A DNA stretch of 64,000 nucleotides, from NCBI GenBank assembly GCA_031216915.1, contig CM062290.1, forward strand, positions 386,986,718-387,050,717, given 5' to 3'. Under the pieces are notes generated by a model, which ran no database searches, had not been told where the DNA came from, and was given only the letters and a program-made list of their open reading frames with translations. Shown one piece after another: positions 10,548 to 21,652 of the stretch. The translations under genes and the position numbers were made by a program. Every line of letters begins with the position of its first letter. The stretch's first letter is position 1. Source of the DNA: Pictodentalium vernedei. Lineage: Eukaryota > Mollusca > Scaphopoda > Dentaliida > Dentaliidae.

Positions 10548-12101
10548 CAACTCAAAGTGTGCTAAGCACTAAGTATATCCAACTACCTGTTTTACGTTTT
10601 AGTTGAAATATTGTAAGGAAAAGTGTATATATATTTTATTTAATTATATCTTTAATGATTCAAGTACAGAAATTAAGATTTTATTTGTGTTTGACATTAT
10701 TTTTTAGCTTTTGAATAAGATAACCATGGAAAATGGATATTATTGTTAAAAGAGGAAATTTTTCAATTTGCCAAAAAGTTGACGGAGCGAACTGGTAATG
10801 GTTCAATATCGAGTATGAGACCCATTACCGTTAATTACAGCTTGACAACGCCTTTCCATGTTCCCAATCAGATACCTGGTGGTCCTTTATGGGATGCTGT
10901 TCCATTCTTGGACCAGCATGACACCAAGCTCCTGAACACTTCTTGGCTGGACTGGAAGGGCTGAAATTGCAAGCTGCAACTCATTCCAGACATGTTCGAT
11001 TGGATTGAGGTCGGAGAGCTTGCTGGCTAGTCCATATGCTCAATCTCCTCTCTCTGTCGGTACTCCCCGACAGCATGGGCAACATGAGGACGGGCATTAT
11101 CGTCCATCAGAACGAATCTATCACCCACTGCACCTGCATACAATCTGACGTGAGCATCCATGATCTCATCAATCAATATACCGGTGTGCAGTCAATGTTC
11201 CACGTTCAAGGACACAGAGCCCTGTACTTCCATCCCCGCTGATCCCGCCCCAGACCACGATTGACCCGCCAACATAGCGGTCATGCTCAGCAATGTTGGC
11301 TATCCATACCCTAGAACGCCTATCTGTGTGGTCTAGGCAGTTCCTTGACTCATCTGTAAAAAGTAAGGTCGCCAATCTTCTCTGGTCCATCCAACGCGGT
11401 CCATGATCCATTCATATCGTGCCTGGCGGAGGGTCTGGGACAGCGGAATGCGAATATATGGTCTTCTCGATCGGAGACCACCTTCGTGTATCCTTGCCCT
11501 GATAGTCTGCGTCGAAACATTTACCCCGGATGCATTCTGAAGGTCACTGCGAAGCTGGATTGCTGTGGCAAAGCAGTTCCTACGGGCCTGAATGATCAAA
11601 AACCGGCCTTCAGCTGCAGATGTTGCTCTGTCTCTGCCACCAGCATGCCGTCTTACCGGTGTGCCATTCTGCTGAAATCTTGCCCAGGCTCTGGTGGTCA
11701 CCGTATGGTGCACACCAAGGGCTTCACCAACCTGGCGATGGGTAGCCCCTTGCTCCACCATCCCTACAGCCTGCCACATTTCTGCTTCAGACAAATGTCT
11801 TTTTACATTTGCATTTGCCATATTCAATCATTAAACCACAAGGGTTTGTATTGAAATGAAGATTGAATACCCTACACATGTCATGTACATGTATACAGTA
11901 CACGAAATCATCATGAAAATCAAGGGATACATGCTTTCCACGACTGTCACGAAAAGTCAGCCTGCCAAGAGAGCTAATGTAAACATTGGGGACCATCTCA
12001 ATACATTCCTCAATCATATCCACCAAAAATATCGCAAATATGTTACAAGCAAATTTCACAATGATGTGTCAAATATTTGGTGCTTAGCAAACTTTGAGTA
12101 G
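10548..12101 (-). mobile_element. Tc1/mariner element with both ends, decayed
   Basis: Flanking TA dinucleotides at 10546-10547 and 12102-12103 bound inverted ends: left 'caactcaaagtgtgctaagc', right 'gcttagcaaactttgagtag'. Length is 1554 bp, normal for Tc1-like elements. The transposase runs on the minus strand inside it. The left repeat F copy at 9.4 kb shows the site before insertion. A solo copy of its 5' end is at 1823-2095. Confidence 0.85.
10800..11827 (-). pseudogene. Tc1-like transposase, frameshifted
   Basis: The minus-strand frame from 11827 opens with a helix-turn-helix region (LSEAEMWQAVGMVEQGATHR, then VGEALGVHH) and the second DNA-binding helices with SRRPYI near residue 135. 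It then shifts frame near 11400. The next frame holds LLFTDESR (first catalytic Asp), IVVWGGIS and, around 11110-11080, MDDNARPHVA (second Asp). A further shift leads to SDLNPIEHVW-like sequence near 11000 (Glu). All three catalytic positions of a DD34E enzyme are visible, but at least two shifts and a stop make the copy dead. Confidence 0.85.
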
Positions 12102-12239
12102 TATATTGCAGTGGGTGATTACAGTGGAAACCAATCATAGGACAGACAGTAGGGACTGTGGACAAGTCATCAGAAGTGGTCTCAGACTTGCGATATTGTG
12201 GGTTGTCTACAAACCAGGAATTGAACAGGCGCTGTGAGC

Positions 12240-12620
12240 CATAACTATCTTCAGATAGATCTCCTCTATTAAGTATCCTCCAAAAGGTATCCTCAAAGAA
12301 AAAAATCCTTATACGGAATACCACTATGAGAATCCCTTTTAGGAAAGGAAAAACGTCTGTGGTTATGGAATCTTCAGATAGATATCCCCCGATAAGTATC
12401 CCCCAAAAGGTATTCTCCAATAGTATATCACCATTTCACATGTATCCTCCAATACCCGTATGAGCACAAGAGTCGACCGTGGTGTCACTCGTTCGTGGAA
12501 TTGGTATACAGTTTATTTGCTCGATAAGATTCGAGTAGATCGAGCAATGTCTGTTTCAGTCAATACTTATTTGCTGGATAAGATTTGAGCCATTCGAGCA
12601 ATGTCTGTTCCAGCTCGATC
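12240..12620 (+). repeat. Repeat F, 'tatcctcc' block
   Basis: Contains several 'aagtatcctcc' and 'agatatcccc' units, then two copies of 'tatttgct(c/g)gataagatt' followed by 'cgagcaatgtctgtt'. Related to 10290-10480 and 50770-50880. No coding signal. Confidence 0.55.
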
Positions 12621-12879
12621 ATCTCTCGGGTTTAAGAATCTCAGGTGCCTTCACTATACACAAGGGAGATAACTCTGTATGGGTAGGTACAGATTATGGG
12701 AAATGTAGCAGTCTGATCATTGGGGTTACAAGTATGGTTCGAGGAGAATCCGAGCCAAATAAATAGATGAAAGCAGAAGGTTCCAAAGGAATCCGAACCA
12801 GACAAATAGTAAGTGACCGAGGATTTTACAAAGGAACGCGCTTATTACTGGGCAAAAAGGAAGATTGTCCATATATCCA

Positions 12880-13320
12880 GACCCTTTTCACCCCCTCCTA
12901 TTACTTCACTCCCTCGGCCCCCTGCGGGGTTCCCCATGAGATCCCCCAATAAGTCTCGATCCATCCTTTTCATACTCCTTCCCTTCTCCCTCCCAATTTT
13001 CCTCCACCCAATGAGCCCCTATGCATCGCTCTCCTACTACTTCCCTTCCTCGGTCCCCTGCGTGTGTCCCCCATGAGATGCTCTATGAGGTCCCCCAATA
13101 GAGCACCGTCTTCACATCTACTACTTCCTTTTCGCGGCCCTCTTCAGGGTCTTTCATGAGATCACCCAAATAAAGGTTGCTCATTCACTCACCTACTACT
13201 TCCCTTCTCCTTCACCTCCCCACCCAATGAGCCGCGGTCCATCGCTCTCCTACTACCTCCCTTCCTTCAGAGTCCCCCAGTGAGATTCTCCCAATAAAGC
13301 ACGATCTCCACATCGAGATC
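12880..13320 (+). repeat. Pyrimidine-rich diverged minisatellite
   Basis: About five irregular units contain 'cctactacttcccttc', then 'catgagat' and 'cccccaata(a/g)agc'. Starts are near 12893, 13030, 13115, 13190 and 13245. The strand is strongly C+T rich. No ORF crosses it convincingly. Confidence 0.6.
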
Positions 13321-13530
13321 CCATTTGTTAGGTGTGGATTTCTGGGTTACTGAAATTAACACTGGTTTGGAAAATGTGCTTCATGGTGCATCAGTTTCGA
13401 AAGTAGTAATATTCCCATATACCCGGGATACACGCAGACAATTAATATGACCCCTCATTGGAACGAGCTCAATGATAGCGGTCGGTAAAACCACCGACAA
13501 GATCACGTTTTGAAGTCGGTGAAAATGGGG
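13320..13530 (+). repeat. Dispersed repeat H, short copy
   Basis: Matches the outer parts of 2150-2700. Between them is a scrap of the TTAA MITE centre ('gacccctcattggaacgagc'). Confidence 0.6.
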
Positions 13531-13559
13531 GATACGATTTCTATCCTTCCGCAATTTAT

Positions 13560-14486
13560 TCGATAATCTATCATTTAGCGGTTTGCTATTTCATCGGAAT
13601 GGAGGGCTGAAATACGCTCAGAAATGTCTCAAAACGAAAGCCTTGAAAGTTCTGTAAAAGCTGCAACGTGATTTTTCAAAAACATATGTCTCACCAGTAA
13701 AGACGTATATCAATCTATTCAATATGCTGGTAAAACCTATTTATTGTATGACTGTGAAGTATGGTACCCAGAGCTTAATTACGATAGTAATACGCCGTGT
13801 GAAAATGTCCACCTGCAGTTCTGTAAAACAGTGCTTGGTGTGAACCGAAAAGCTTCGAATCATGCCGCGCGCACTGAACACGGCCAATTTCCCTTGTTCA
13901 TCTCCGCGCGATTCGAATGCTCAAATATGCCATAAAGCTCCAGTCAGGACCTAATATTAACTGTATTTTGAGGAATGCTTACGCTGAAGCGCTCGAGTGC
14001 AAGTCGACTGATTCCTTAGGCACGAAAAATAACGATCTTGTCCGTTTAGACAATTCGGAAGGAAAGTTGGAGATATTCACTCCAGGGGACGTAGATGTTA
14101 TCCTTGGAAAACTTCAAGACAATCACCTCGACTTGTTCATCAGCTATCTTTTTGAAGATCAAGGCCCACGTGGAAATAATAAACTCCGCACGTACAGAAT
14201 GTTTAAGAATAATTTTGATCTTGAACCATATCTCACATACACACATTCATCGAAAAATATGTATTTATTTACACGTCTCCGTATTAGCAATCACTCGCTA
14301 GCTATTGATAAGGGCAGGCAATGTCAGCCACCTACCCCCGTTGCTGATCGTGTATGCGCTTTCTGTAGCTTGGGTGTGATTGAAGATGAATTTCACTTTA
14401 TCATATCATGTACACATTACTCAACCATTGGAGAAGAAGTATGGAAGAACATCAACTTCTTAGACAATACCTTTCTTCAAGAGTGA
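13560..14486 (+). pseudogene. 5'-truncated LINE ORF2, C-terminal half
   Basis: Reading begins near GLKYAQKCLKTKAL and continues past a stop into VKPILLYDCEVW (about 13730-13765), HLQFCKTVLGVNRKAS and, after a frame change at about 13915, an open 189-codon stretch to the TGA at 14484-14486. That stretch contains NKLRTYRMFKNNF, RISNHSLAIDKGR, and CAFCSLGVIEDEFHFIISC, the terminal C-C-H-C region of L2/CR1-like ORF2 proteins. Finger and thumb of the reverse transcriptase are missing. 5' truncation is usual for LINEs. It is not a functional gene. Confidence 0.85.
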
Positions 14487-14770
14487 TTCCGAAAAGTTTT
14501 TATATATAATGGAAAATGATAGTCAAGGTCTGTGTAGTGTGATCTGCAGTGCCGTACGCAAACTCTTTGATCAACGCATTGAAAATTAATACTCAAGTCT
14601 CACATTTTGTACGTATATCGAGGAAGCTTAGTTTCATTACTTATTGGTTGTATATTTTAGCATGAACTTTTATAACTGGTCCTTATTTTGTTATTGATAT
14701 ATATATCTGTATCACTTTGCATACTGCCCTATTAGGGTGTATTTTTGCAATAAAGTTTATCTTATCTTTA
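14487..14770 (+). mobile_element. 3' UTR and tail of the same LINE
   Basis: The tail ends 'gcaataaagtttatcttatc', a polyadenylation-like AATAAA followed by a short TTATC repeat, as in L2/CR1-type LINE ends. Confidence 0.7.
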
Positions 14771-15604
14771 GCGTGTAATAAAACCCATTATTACACACCC
14801 ATTAAACTTTAAACCCTTGTATTCAACGGAATCGCCGCTATGAAATAAATGATTCTGTATTCAACGGGTGATATACAAGCCGGAGCTTTTTTACCGCACC
14901 GTTTAGTTACGCTTCGAAAAGTTTCGAAATTTCGTTATACAATCATCGACCGTCTGTCGCAGAGTGTGAAAATGAAAACGTCCAAAGCAAAATAAAGTCG
15001 GTTCACAAAAAAATAGCCAAAAATGAGGTAATATTTTTAATAAAAAAACAATCATTTCCAACTAGAACATTATCCCAGTCCCGTGGCCGTCTCGTTTTGT
15101 CGATCCCATTATATCTAAATTGGCCAACTTTATTTCGGTAAATCTTCGTACATCTTGACATGCTTCGAAGTTCTTTTAAAAACGTTTCTCCCAGCTGTTT
15201 TTGAGAGTTGTAAGATGTCATCCAGAGCAAGTGTAGTTGGAAAAAAAAACAAAACCAAAAAGCACGAAACAAACACAACCACAAAAACACAAGTAGAGGT
15301 GTCTCCAGACAGGAGACTGGAATGAACCAGCCATACCCTTCTCCAAAAACAACAACAGAAAACAACAACAACAAAAACCCTACTGTTTTAAGAAGGTCAA
15401 TAACATATGTATTCCGGGTTTTATAAACAGTTCAGGAAACAAGGCTCACAGAAATGATTATGACCTGTCAACTTCCCGACATTCAGGAGATGTTCTGTTA
15501 CTGCATCTGATAAACGCTTTATATGAGGCTAGAAACATATTAATCATATTTTTTTAGATTGTTTTTGGGGGGTTTCTTTGAGCTTCTGGGTCAATATCAT
15601 CATT
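14771..15604. other. No gene seen
   Basis: Starts with a small inversion ('gtgtaataaaaccca'/'ttattacacacc'). A minus-strand 123-codon frame at 15003-15374 is rich in F, L and W. It crosses an A-rich, CAA-rich stretch and shows no domain, so I do not call it. Confidence 0.4.
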
Positions 15605-16000
15605 CCACATTTTTGCTCACCTTGATGTCCTGACTGATAAAATATTCCAGCTACATCATCAATGCATGAGGAAGGCATGCCTTGATGATGTAGTTGGAAT
15701 ATTACCCAATAAGAATTTTTGTTCAAAGACAGAAACGTGTGCGAGGATTTTGTACTGGGCACTGCGCTGGGCCAGCAGCAATAGGCACCGCGAGTCATTG
15801 TCGATATTGCTTGGGAACTTTAAACTGGCTTTCAGAGGTGGTAGTGACTAGTGAAACTGGAATTATCACGGATGTTGGTATGGGAACGGATGCTTTTTAT
15901 GTTAATATAACGAAAATTACACCCAGTCTTTATTTTCAGCATTATTTATGAACAATTTCTATCTCAGCTATATGTTTTGTTAGGCGACTAAGATAACTGA

Positions 16001-16385
16001 GGGGACGCGATGGCTCAGAAGGTAGAGGTGCAGACTGCAAGCCGAGAGGTCTTCGGTTCGAACCCCACCTGCGGCAACCGCTTGTGTCCTTAGGCGAGAC
16101 ACTTCACCCCCCCCCCCCCCCCCCCCCCACCCACGCGGGGGCAAAATGGCGCTGTGTACTAAGGCGTACAGCACACCGATGGTGCACCTGTCTTCAGCCA
16201 ATGCTATCCCTGCTTATGTGGAGTTAGTATGTTGGGAAGCTGACAGTTGCTCGCCCTTGCTCGGTGGTTCTCTCCGGTTAATCCGGCTTCCTCCACCCGT
16301 AAAACTGTCGTGGTCATGGTTAGCCATTGTGCAGAAATATGTTACCTTAAACACCAATAAATAAATAAATAAATAAATAATAAAT
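16001..16385 (+). mobile_element. Full-length tRNA-headed SINE
   Basis: Flanked by 8-bp direct repeats 'ataactga' at 15993-16000 and 16386-16393. Repeat A copy 1 shows the empty site 'gataactgataacaaac' near 3508. The head has a pol III A box-like 'tggctcagaaggtagagg' and a B box 'ggttcgaacccc' at about 16055. The body is shared with the other SINEs, and an AATA tail follows. A 22-C run at 16107-16128 splits head from body. Confidence 0.9.
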
Positions 16386-16524
16386 ATAACTGATAACAAA
16401 CGAAATTCCATTGAAAAAAATCGATGGAAAACGAATGGAACAGCTGATTTCAAATCGAACCGAATACGAACTTGAGAACTGAAATGGAGCTGAATCTCGA
16501 AGCATTGCAGGGCGTGATACCAGA

Positions 16525-16750
16525 GTCATGTCGCGTTGAACATTTTCGGGAGATGTAGTAGGCTGAAGTACACGAAGAGAACCGCCGAACAGCGTCGAGC
16601 ATCTGTCAGACATCCCAACCTACAAACCATGCACAACCAGAGTTAGCAGCGGTTGAAAACATGTTGTATACCCTAATGCAAAGAGCCGCGACCCCCCCCC
16701 CCCCCCACCTCCTCACTACGCATTCTGTCTTGCTCAAGAATAGAGTCCAT
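16525..16750 (-). mobile_element. Old reversed SINE body
   Basis: Counterpart of 3640-3850 inside the other copy of repeat A, with the same orientation and similar decay. A C15 run lies at 16692-16706. Confidence 0.55.
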
Positions 16751-16789
16751 ATGTCCAGATTTCACAAATAAAATGTAACGAAATCAAGG

Positions 16790-17580
16790 GTACATTTCAG
16801 ATTCAAAGTTCTCGTGTTTCGTTTTCCGATGGGAGAGACTCGTCATTGCTCAAGAGATAAGCGGATTAAAATTCACTGTCTTCTCTTTTGTTCGCAGTGC
16901 TGTTTATTTGAGACAGAGCTGAAATTTGTTAGATAAATATTCAGTGATTTTTTCTTGCTAATGGGGCACGTGCGAAGCCAGGATTCTATAATAGGGGCGC
17001 ACTGGCCATTTGGGGCGGGGTGGGGTGGGGGTGGGCGAGAAACATATTTTGGAGACCGTTATGGGTGGAGTCGGGGTCTCCTCTAGTGCGAACTAGGACC
17101 CTCGGTCGTTACACCACCCTCCCTCTTCCCTTGATTGGAAGTGAGAGGAGTTGTAAGAGCCGATGCATCCTAGTTAGGACTAGGCCTCCAACCCCAAGAA
17201 AAGTTTGCAAAATTCAGAACTCTGAGAGCGAATCCGGGGCATGTAGCCCTATACTGGAGGGCTCTAAAAGTTATATGAACGTTGCATTGGGCCAATGTCA
17301 TGAGCCCTTCCTGGCCCCTATGCGGTGCAGCCACTGTGAACGGTCTTGTTAATTTAAGACAAAGCTGAAATTTGTGAAATTTGAAGGGACATAATCACAT
17401 TATTCTTGCTAATGGGGTTGTTATGGGTTGCGCATCTAATATGTGTTGTTGTGGGGACATACATGTACAAATAGACTTAAACTTGGTAATATACCTTTGT
17501 TCACTGATTCCACAGGTATTTCAGGAAAACAATGGTAACCAAGAAATTGTGACGGGCATATAGGTGTCAGGATCGATATA
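16790..17580 (+). repeat. Segment absent from repeat A copy 1
   Basis: Copy 1 passes directly from 'aaatcaag' to 'ttgtaaggaaact' (about 3880), whereas here 790 bp intervene. It contains 'gcgaagccaggattctat', 'aggggcgcact' and, at the other side, 'ggcccctatgcggtgcagcc', which vaguely recall hAT-like ends. A 110-codon frame at 17020-17352 has no known domain. It may be an insertion of a non-autonomous DNA element, or two events. Confidence 0.4.
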
Positions 17581-17663
17581 ACAATTGTAAGGAAACTTTC
17601 ATCGTGACTTAAAACCTGTTCACTTGTCTTAACCTGGGAAGAAGGCAATTCAAAAACTCATAT

Positions 17664-19130
17664 ACTATTAAAAAAAGTAGGGAATACAAACTGATGTTGA
17701 TATACATCAGAAAAAAGTATTGGATACGCGTGATTGGATACATCAATATGTTACTAAGTTTATTGTGGATCATGAATGTCACCGGCCCACGAAAACGTCG
17801 TGCAGGTTTTTCGCACGAGCGTCGCGTTAATGTCAGTGGGGTACGTTTTGAAATTTTCAATTGTACTGTGCGGGTTTTTTTCGAAGGTCTCATCATTCTT
17901 TTCTTGGTATAAACTCGTTCATCAATAGCCTGGTCAAAACGCAACTTTTGAGGTATGTGAAGACTGACACGTGAAGAACTTTCCATGTTGGAAGCTGGCA
18001 ACAGACAGACTGCAGTGGCGCAGATTCTCAACGATACTCAATCGGTGATTAGCAGATTGTGATCACGCTACCGCCAGACAGGCAGTGTTGACGACAGACG
18101 TCGGTCAGGTCGTCCAAGGGCGACAACTGCTAACCAGGATCGTTTCACCCAATCCACAGAATTACGTAACCGCCATTAAAGTATCTCAGAAATTGAACAG
18201 CAGCTTCACCGAGCCACATATGTGCGAGTCAGTTATCAGACTATCCGAAATCGCCCACACAGCTAGAATTTGTACGCTCGACGACCTCGAATAATTTCAC
18301 GTTGGATTGAACGTCACATCGCAGCAAAGCGTAATTGGTGTGGAGCACGACAGCGCTGGGACAATCGTCGGTGGAGCAATGTCATGTTTTCCAATGAATC
18401 GCGGGTCGACTTCCACGACAGGCGAAACGGAGGGTGGCGACGGCGGAACGAACGATGCAATGACTAACCGTTAGGCAGCACGATCGTTTTGGTGGTGGAT
18501 CGGTTATGGTGTGGGGAGGCATAAATATGATAAGCAGAACAGCAATTCATGCCATCCAAGAGCGCGTCACAGGGCAGTAATATCGTGGCTGCATGTTAGC
18601 ATCTCATGTGGTGCCATTTGAGCAACGTTATGGCCGTCGATTCATTTTCCAAGATGACAATGCAAGAGCACGCAGGGCCCGTGTCGCTACCAGCACTAAG
18701 TCCAGACCTTTTACCAATCGATTACGTCTGGGTTATGCTTGGCAGGCGCCTACGACAACGCCAGCAGCCCTCTACCAATGTCCAGTAACTCGCCGCTGCA
18801 CTGAAGGAAGAATGGAATAACATCAGTCAAGCTGATATTGATCGTTTGGTGAGGAATATGCCACGGTCGAATCCGCGATTGTCTCTCGAACCAAGAAGGA
18901 TTTACAAGGTATTGAGGTCTTGGACTGAATGTTGTAAATTCTCTGATAGACTGTCCATGTCTACTACAGCTCAGTGTGTGGAATGTTTGCTTATCAGATA
19001 CCCAACTGCCGTTGAAAGCATTCACCAGAGGTCACAGTGCAATGCCTCGAGTATCTTTTTGATGAAAATATAAATACATTTCTTCAGAAATCTCTCTTTT
19101 ATCAAATATCCCCTACTTTTTTTAATAGTA
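17664..19130 (+). mobile_element. Tc1-like element with empty-site proof
   Basis: Inverted ends 'tactattaaaaaaagtaggg' (left) and 'ccctactttttttaatagta' (right) are perfect for at least 20 bp and are bounded by TA. Repeat A copy 1 at about 3955-3970 shows 'aaaaatatagtttaaacg' uninterrupted, with one TA, so both boundaries are clear. Length is about 1.47 kb. Confidence 0.9.
17985..18930 (+). pseudogene. Tc1-like transposase, heavily broken
   Basis: In pieces across frames: EAGNRQTAVAQILNDTQSVI (helix-turn-helix), SGRPRATTANQDRF (linker with GRPR hook, about 18095-18150), NRRWSNVMFSNESRVDFHDR (first catalytic region, the expected Asp replaced by Asn), FQDDNAR (second Asp, about 18650) and SPDLLPIDYVW (third catalytic region, Asp where Glu is usual, about 18705). 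At least four stops or shifts. It is another Tc1 lineage than the copies at 11 and 35 kb. Confidence 0.85.
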
Positions 19131-19254
19131 TAGTTTAAACGACGCGAATGTTTTTTAGTTGCCTGCTGAGCCTGCCGTTGTTTAAAACGGCACCTTGGTG
19201 AAGCTTTATCTTTTGATATCGAAGAGGAATCACAGAAGATGACGTGCAAAGCCA

Positions 19255-19400
19255 TTGAACAACAATCGTGCGGCCAATATTATAAATTATTGTGATGATT
19301 TGACGGTAACATGGTCTGAGGTTTACGGCTCGGAGCTTTTGTTCAACCGAGCCGCAAACCTCAGACCATGTTACCATCAACTCATCACAATAACGTACAT
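19255..19400. repeat. Hairpin family Q, copy 1
   Basis: 'gacggtaacatggtctgagg' and its near-complement 'cctcagaccatgttaccatc' form arms that extend outward through 'attattgtgatga'/'tcatcacaataa' with 'cggctcgg'/'ccgagccg' inside. A sister copy is at 47640-47730. One arm's outer end matches the right border of repeat A copy 1 (4085-4115), which stops where the hairpin would start. Confidence 0.75.
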
Positions 19401-20346
19401 GTTCCAATACGACACTACCCATAGTTCAAAACCTACATTGTGAAACAAGAGAGGCTTGTTTATTAAACGTTTGATCATCAAAAAGATGCATTGTTCAAGG
19501 TAAATTTTAACGACCACTGGTTTAGTAAACAGGTACACAGGTACTCCACGACGCCACTGGTTAAATAATCAATAAACCAGGTAAACTCAATCCATCTCAG
19601 TTCAGATCGTAAATTGGTTCTGTAATTTAAACAACACTTCATCCGGAATACCGCCTGGTGCACGTGTGAAAAATCCAGAAAAATGAAGCGGCTTGCTAGT
19701 CACCCCGTTGACGAAGCAAGTATTAAACGGGCGACGTCATTTGAAATATTTTGCGTGGTGACGTCAGACGGTAATATTTTCTACTGGAGTCGTAGACATA
19801 AAAGAAACTACACCAGCTCTCATTCAATCAGATGGCGAGGATTTTATTCTTTTATTGGAACTTTAATTGTAGTTTTTTAGTTCGACAATTTTGCCATCTA
19901 AAGTTATACGTCAATCTGACATATCAAATAGTTACGCAGTTTATTACAAAATCCGTCGAAGTGCAGAAATTCGCTTCTCAGTCTAGCAATCAAGCAATCT
20001 TGATCGCCCCCTTCGGGTTCCCCTAGGCCCCATTGCATCGAAACCATTGCTTCCCCCTTCCAGTTCACAAACGTGCTGTTTCTCATCTTGTCCATCCCAT
20101 CAATGAAGACGTAATCTGTAAAAGAGATTAAGATTAATGCATATCAGTACATATGAAGTATTTATTTGGACTTTTCACAGGACTAAAACGAAGCTCTCAA
20201 GCCGTCCGTAAAAGTCTGGAAGGAATTCGACGCCGTTATGGCGTGGCACCAGTCTAACCCGTAAATAGTCGTCCACTAACGCATAGATTCACTCTGAAAT
20301 ATTTCAGTCGGTTCAACTTTTTCGGCGAACTGGATAATCCAGACGA
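19401..20346. other. No gene seen
   Basis: No ORF over 65 codons and no recognised repeat. Several 'taaaccag' and 'ggttta' short inversions occur near 19515-19585. Confidence 0.4.
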
Positions 20347-20350
20347 TTAA

Positions 20351-20592
20351 CTCTTTACCCAACATAACGGCAAAAACCGGCCCGCACTATTCTCAAAAAT
20401 CGTCAATTAATTTTCATGATTTTTTCATTTTTTGTCTCAAACACATAGGTTATGACCCCTCGTTGGAACGAGCTCGACGAGCTCATTCTAACGAGGGGTC
20501 ATAACCTATGTTTTGAGACAAAAATGAAAAAAAAATTGTTATTGAAGATTTTTTTTTGCTAGTGTCGTCTGCTTTTCATGTTAGGTAAAGGG
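20351..20592 (+). mobile_element. piggyBac-type palindromic MITE (copy 2)
   Basis: TTAA at 20347-20350 and 20593-20596 flank ends 'ctctttacccaac' and 'gttaggtaaaggg'. The central palindrome 'gttggaacgagctcgacgag' has one damaged arm. About 242 bp. Confidence 0.85.
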
Positions 20593-20596
20593 TTAA

Positions 20597-21648
20597 ATCT
20601 AAAAATACCACACATATTCATTTTCTTTGAATCAGATTTTCTTTTCAATAAAATCTTCAGTTGGCCGAATCTAATGACTTTACCACCACATTATTAACCC
20701 TTTGAACTAACAAGACCAACTTTTGAACCCAAGGCACAATTTCGTCCCATTTCTGTCTTATTATAAGAGGTCTATACACGGGACACTGATGGTGAAATAA
20801 TAACTGCTGTCTGCTGCAGTGGCTGCAGACTGCAGTTATTATTTTATCCTCCATATATATTGATATTGGACTGACCCATCTCACTGTAGGTGTACCCAAA
20901 GGCGATACCATTCCAGGAAACGAGAGTTCAATTGGTTAACAATGTTTGTTTACTAAATCTTTATGCATGAGGACTAGCCGTTGTTGTAGTTGTAAGATTA
21001 AGCCTCGTAGTTTCAGAAAATGCGAAAATATCTGAATTTTTTTAGGTGAATTAAATACTTATTGATTGAAATATCATCAACTGAGGCTCGAAGAATATTT
21101 TTATTTAATATATGCTAGCCTGTGAATTATCGCAAATTATCTAAAAGATATTTCTCGATGGATATTAAGAGATATCCCTCGGTAGCGTCTAAATGACGTC
21201 ACGCCACGTGTGATTGCGCGAGTGAAAAATAATATTTGGAGGCCCACACGATGAATTGTTTTTCAGTAGCTTCCTAAATGACGTTATGCCTTGAACGTCA
21301 CCTAGGAGGAACGATCAGCAGCGTTTTGTTATTGTCTTGAAACTGTTTGCAGTCGAATTGGGCTGAATATTCTGCAGTAAAATGTCACGTAGCATATAAT
21401 AATAAAAAGACAATCTACGCAAGCGCTTGTGAAAAATAAAACGTTTAGGTTCACACTCATGACATAATTCCCGATATTCACTAAAACAGCGTAGATATCC
21501 TCTATATCCTTCTATGTAAATGGACTTTACTTTAAACCAAGGGCAATCAGCGGTAAAGGTTCACGCCAGGTCGCTAAACAAATAGCCCGGATTCCTAATA
21601 GAATCAGACCGGTGGCCAGAGAGCTTGTGTTAAAATGTGAGGAATCGT
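20597..21648. other. No gene seen; one short hairpin
   Basis: A hairpin at 20797-20842 is built on 'aataataactgctgtctgct'/'agcagacagcag'-like arms. ORFs are short and overlap this palindrome. Confidence 0.4.
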
Positions 21649-21652
21649 TTAA

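Larger units (their letters stand above)
10255..12260 (+). repeat. Dispersed repeat F, copy split by a Tc1 element
   Basis: Outer parts (10255-10547 and 12102-12260) belong to repeat F. A 'tatcctcc'-rich block at 10290-10400 recurs at 12240-12450 and 50770-50880. The interior 10548-12101 is the Tc1-like transposon listed separately, inserted at a TA. Confidence 0.7.
15605..19300 (+). repeat. Dispersed repeat A, copy 2, with nested insertions
   Basis: Aligns with 2950-4115 in the same order. Relative to copy 1 it gains a SINE at 16001-16385, a segment at about 16790-17580 and a Tc1 element at 17664-19130. It lacks the TTAA MITE of copy 1. It also keeps a middle block at 15750-15830 that copy 1 lost but copy 3 (inverted, 42.9 kb) retains. 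The right part, 'gcctgccgttgtttaaaa' and 'gaacaacaatcg', matches 3990-4085. Confidence 0.8.

Noticed and set aside
15003-15374. 123-codon minus ORF rich in F, L and W
   Set aside because: Lies over an A/CAA-rich stretch. No domain, no splice support.
16010-16085. tRNA-like sequence
   Set aside because: A and B boxes are the SINE head. The cloverleaf is not followed by a normal end, and target duplications show a retroposed copy.
17020-17352. 110-codon ORF in the extra segment of repeat A copy 2
   Set aside because: Starts in a G-rich run and ends in what look like transposon-edge sequences. No domain.
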